From positions 269,069-333,068 of the forward strand of contig CANLZP010000001.1 in NCBI GenBank assembly GCA_947495695.1: a stretch of 64,000 nt of DNA, in the 5' to 3' direction. Below, piece by piece: positions 62,344-64,000 of the stretch (positions within the stretch are counted from its first letter, which is position 1; every line of letters begins with the position of its first letter). Under the pieces are notes generated by a model. That model was not told the origin of the DNA, did no database searches, and worked only from the letters and a program-made list of their open reading frames with translations. The translations under genes were made by a program, and so were the position numbers. The DNA comes from an uncultured Erythrobacter sp. GTDB lineage: Bacteria > Pseudomonadota > Alphaproteobacteria > Sphingomonadales > Sphingomonadaceae.

Positions 62344-63357
62344 TCAAGGACGCGATGTGGAACTCAACCGATAAGACCGCGGGGTTTCTCCGGCCCAGCG
62401 CTTGAATGCTCGCGTAAAGCCGCTTTGTTCTGCAAAACCGGTAAGGAAAGCAATCTCAACGAGCGGATACTGCGTTGTGCGCAGCAAGCGCTCGGACAGC
62501 TCCCGGCGAGCATGGTCGACCAGGTCCTGGAACACAGCCCCTTCATCACTCAATTTGCGTTGAAGTGTACGGGCGCTCATACCAAGAGAGCTCGCGACAT
62601 CAGACAGCTTTGGAATGCCGCTGCTCAAATTTTTCCCGATTTCAGATTTGACCTGAAACGCTACTGGAATGCCCGCCCTAGTTTCAGCCAACATCTCCTC
62701 GACCCGCTCGTCAAAAAAGCGAGATATCGCATCGTCGCCAACAGCATTGGGTTGGGCAAGCTCATCATTGGAAATGACTACGGCATTACCCCCGGCGCGA
62801 TCGGCGAGTGGACATCCAAGATAGTCTTCGAGAAATTTCTTGTCACCGATAAACTCATGCCCACAATAAGCCTCAACGGGCTTGAAATGACGGCCAGAAG
62901 CTTCACGGCAAATGGCCGTGAAAGATGCGAAGGTCGCTTCGTTCGACAACTTTGCACCCACTGGAGCCTCGTCGGTCAGGCGCAGAAAACGTATCTCTGT
63001 GGTCTCCTCGCCTCGAACTATCTCGAGCGCTCTTACACCGGCGACAACACGAACATAGCGCTGTGCGCGGTCCCAACCATCCATCAGTGTGGGAGAGCTT
63101 TTCCATGCTAGGCCAACGGCCCCAAGTTCTTCGCAACGCATCGACATACCAAGTCGAATGTGTGCCCTTGGAAGTCCGTCTTCAGCTTGAGCTATCGTCT
63201 CGAGAAGCCCGACATAATCTTCTTCTGAGACCATAGTCGCAAGGTCTGGTGCCGCGTGCATATCGAGCTTGCAAATTGCGAACAACTCGGCTCGATCCAA
63301 ATGCTCTGGAGCGTGTTCAATCGCCTTGCGCGAATAAATGGAAGAAGACTTCGTCAC
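62344..63357 (-). CDS. AraC family transcriptional regulator
   Basis: A 337-residue protein. The N-terminal part (to about 200) has the arabinose-binding-like domain of the PF12625 group (GLAWKSSPTLMDGWDRAQRY). The C-terminal HTH_18 domain is clear: PKLSDVASSLGMSARTLQRKLSDEG and the second helix-turn-helix VEIAFLTGFAEQSGFTRAFKRWAG, both about residues 255-325. It is upstream of the NmrA-DUF4345-DUF1772-hydrolase operon on the same strand and is its likely regulator. Confidence 0.92.
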   Translation of the reverse strand: MTKSSSIYSRKAIEHAPEHLDRAELFAICKLDMHAAPDLATMVSEEDYVGLLETIAQAEDGLPRAHIRLGMSMRCEELGAVGLAWKSSPTLMDGWDRAQRYVRVVAGVRALEIVRGEETTEIRFLRLTDEAPVGAKLSNEATFASFTAICREASGRHFKPVEAYCGHEFIGDKKFLEDYLGCPLADRAGGNAVVISNDELAQPNAVGDDAISRFFDERVEEMLAETRAGIPVAFQVKSEIGKNLSSGIPKLSDVASSLGMSARTLQRKLSDEGAVFQDLVDHARRELSERLLRTTQYPLVEIAFLTGFAEQSGFTRAFKRWAGETPRSYRLSSTSRP

Positions 63358-63496
63358 TAGCTGAAGATAGCTTCATGGTGCGGCTCTTGGAAGAGCGATC
63401 GGAAAGTCCCCTTTCACCCTCAATGTCGGCCATTCTAGCTTGGCAAGAATAACGACCGTTTTTGGCGAGCAAGGTCGTTGACATGAACGTCCGCTA

Positions 63497-63567
63497 TTGG
63501 GTCGTTTTCAGAATGTCGGCTTTTCGCTCATGATCGAACGATAACAGACTGACCGCTTACGACCCAA
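63497..63567. repeat. Inverted TTGGGTCGT/ACGACCCAA pair upstream of the AraC gene
   Basis: TTGGGTCGT (63497-63505) and ACGACCCAA (63559-63567) are perfect inverted copies separated by 53 bases. AACGACC (63451) with GGTCGTT (63473) forms another, tighter one. The same ACGACCC core appears at 56808. These may be degenerate intergenic repeats or regulatory sites of the AraC operon. Confidence 0.35.
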
Positions 63568-63624
63568 AAGCAGAAGTTCATCTAAGTCTGCCCAACTGAT
63601 GGCCCGTTCCCTACCAACCAATGC

Positions 63625-64000
63625 CTAATCGATATCAAGGTTATCACGCATCTTTGCTAGGGCTCTACCGAAGCGCTCCAGATCGTTGAAATCCAAACCA
63701 GAGAGCAGCCTTTCATAGGTGGCGTCTGCCTCCTTGCGCAATGCTGGCAGTAACTCAATTGCAGCAGGCAGCAGGTGTACATGCCACACGCGCCGATCAT
63801 TTTGCGCACTTCGTCGTTCGACCAGCTCCATTTTCTCAAGCCTATCGATTGCCTGACCAATACTGGCGCGTTCTAGGTCTAGCCGCTTTGCTAGCTGCGT
63901 CTGAGTCATTCCAGGTGTCCGGTAAACATAGGCCAAAGTGCGCCACTGCGTGCGAGTGAGGCCAAACTGCTCGACTGAAAAATCAAAGTTGCGCCGCAAA
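63625..64000 (-). CDS. MarR family transcriptional regulator (5' end outside window)
   Basis: The frame is open to the right edge; the track's start (TTG 63999) is an edge effect. The visible 124 residues begin in the first wing-side helix (FDFSVEQFGLTRTQWRTLAYV) and include the winged helix TQTQLAKRLDLERASIGQAIDRLEKMEL, wing RRSAQNDRRVWHVHLL and the C-terminal dimer helix (LEKMEL... LPALRKEADATYERLL). About 25-30 residues are probably missing at the start. It regulates unknown targets, perhaps the accessory genes to its left. Confidence 0.85.
   Translation of the reverse strand, partial: LRRNFDFSVEQFGLTRTQWRTLAYVYRTPGMTQTQLAKRLDLERASIGQAIDRLEKMELVERRSAQNDRRVWHVHLLPAAIELLPALRKEADATYERLLSGLDFNDLERFGRALAKMRDNLDID

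Noticed and set aside
1-64000. CRISPR array, rRNA, replication origin or intact insertion sequence.
   Set aside because: No regular spacer-repeat pattern, rRNA-like stretch, iteron set or intact transposase was seen; only a decayed IS6 remnant.

Overview
The window looks like a piece of an alphaproteobacterial chromosome, most likely from the Sphingomonadales (Erythrobacteraceae/Sphingomonadaceae type). This rests on moderately GC-rich DNA with compact operons, serial ATGA/GTGA overlaps, sphingomonad-style exopolysaccharide (EPS) genes, duplicated class III CoA-transferases and a DUF3604/parvulin/HupE trio. The assignment is from gene content and style only; there is no rRNA or complete tRNA in the window.

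Layout. 0-5.4 kb (minus): a coupled operon of DUF3604 lipoprotein, membrane-anchored parvulin and HupE/UreJ-like membrane protein, then a MaoC dehydratase with a class III CoA-transferase. 5.5-32.1 kb: a large EPS locus with a nucleotide-sugar dehydrogenase, GT4 glycosyltransferase, UDP-GlcNAc 2-epimerase, Wza/GumB-type exporter, Wzc/GumC-type tyrosine autokinase, several GT-A glycosyltransferases, a methyltransferase, a Wzx flippase and two Wzy/ligase-like polymerases. Two things sit inside it. One is a pair resembling gene-transfer-agent head-spike genes (a small spike-base protein and a 690-residue probable beta-solenoid protein, 17.2-19.5 kb). The other is a minus-strand operon of lasso-peptide-type enzymes (HprK-like kinase, PqqD-like RRE, B2 protease, B1/C asparagine-synthetase-like cyclase, ABC exporter, PF14907 nucleotidyltransferase; 22.7-29.6 kb). 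Its best precursor candidate has a lasso-type leader motif and a C-terminal Ser but no acidic residue at the ring position, so the product may not be a normal lasso peptide.

32-36 kb is a decayed zone: fragments of a formate dehydrogenase, a cysteine synthase and an IS6-family transposase, a GntR regulator, a CoA-transferase, and a chimeric ORF that joins a signal peptide to a CoA-transferase tail. 36-45 kb is a metal/membrane-stress block: copper P-type ATPase, small membrane protein, slipin, NfeD protease, L,D-transpeptidase-like protein, a phosphoribosyltransferase broken by an in-frame TGA, PRPP synthetase and an APH-like kinase. Remnants of an acetate-CoA ligase follow.

46.0-56.5 kb is a probable genomic island. 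It starts at a tRNA 3'-end fragment with adjacent TGCCCC repeats and carries a complete MORC/MutL-Z1-AIPR (Mza-type) phage-defence operon: C5 methyltransferase, GHKL ATPase, Z1 helicase-like protein, PD-(D/E)XK protein and AIPR protein, with a divergent Vsr endonuclease. 56.8-64 kb holds minus-strand housekeeping/accessory genes: FMN reductase, pirin, CPBP protease, serine hydrolase, DUF1772, DUF4345, NmrA-like protein, an AraC regulator and a truncated MarR regulator.

The EPS genes together describe sugar-nucleotide supply, lipid-linked repeat assembly, flipping, polymerisation and export. The RiPP-like operon and the spike pair share the locus, so their products may act at the cell surface or on the polysaccharide; that link is inference.
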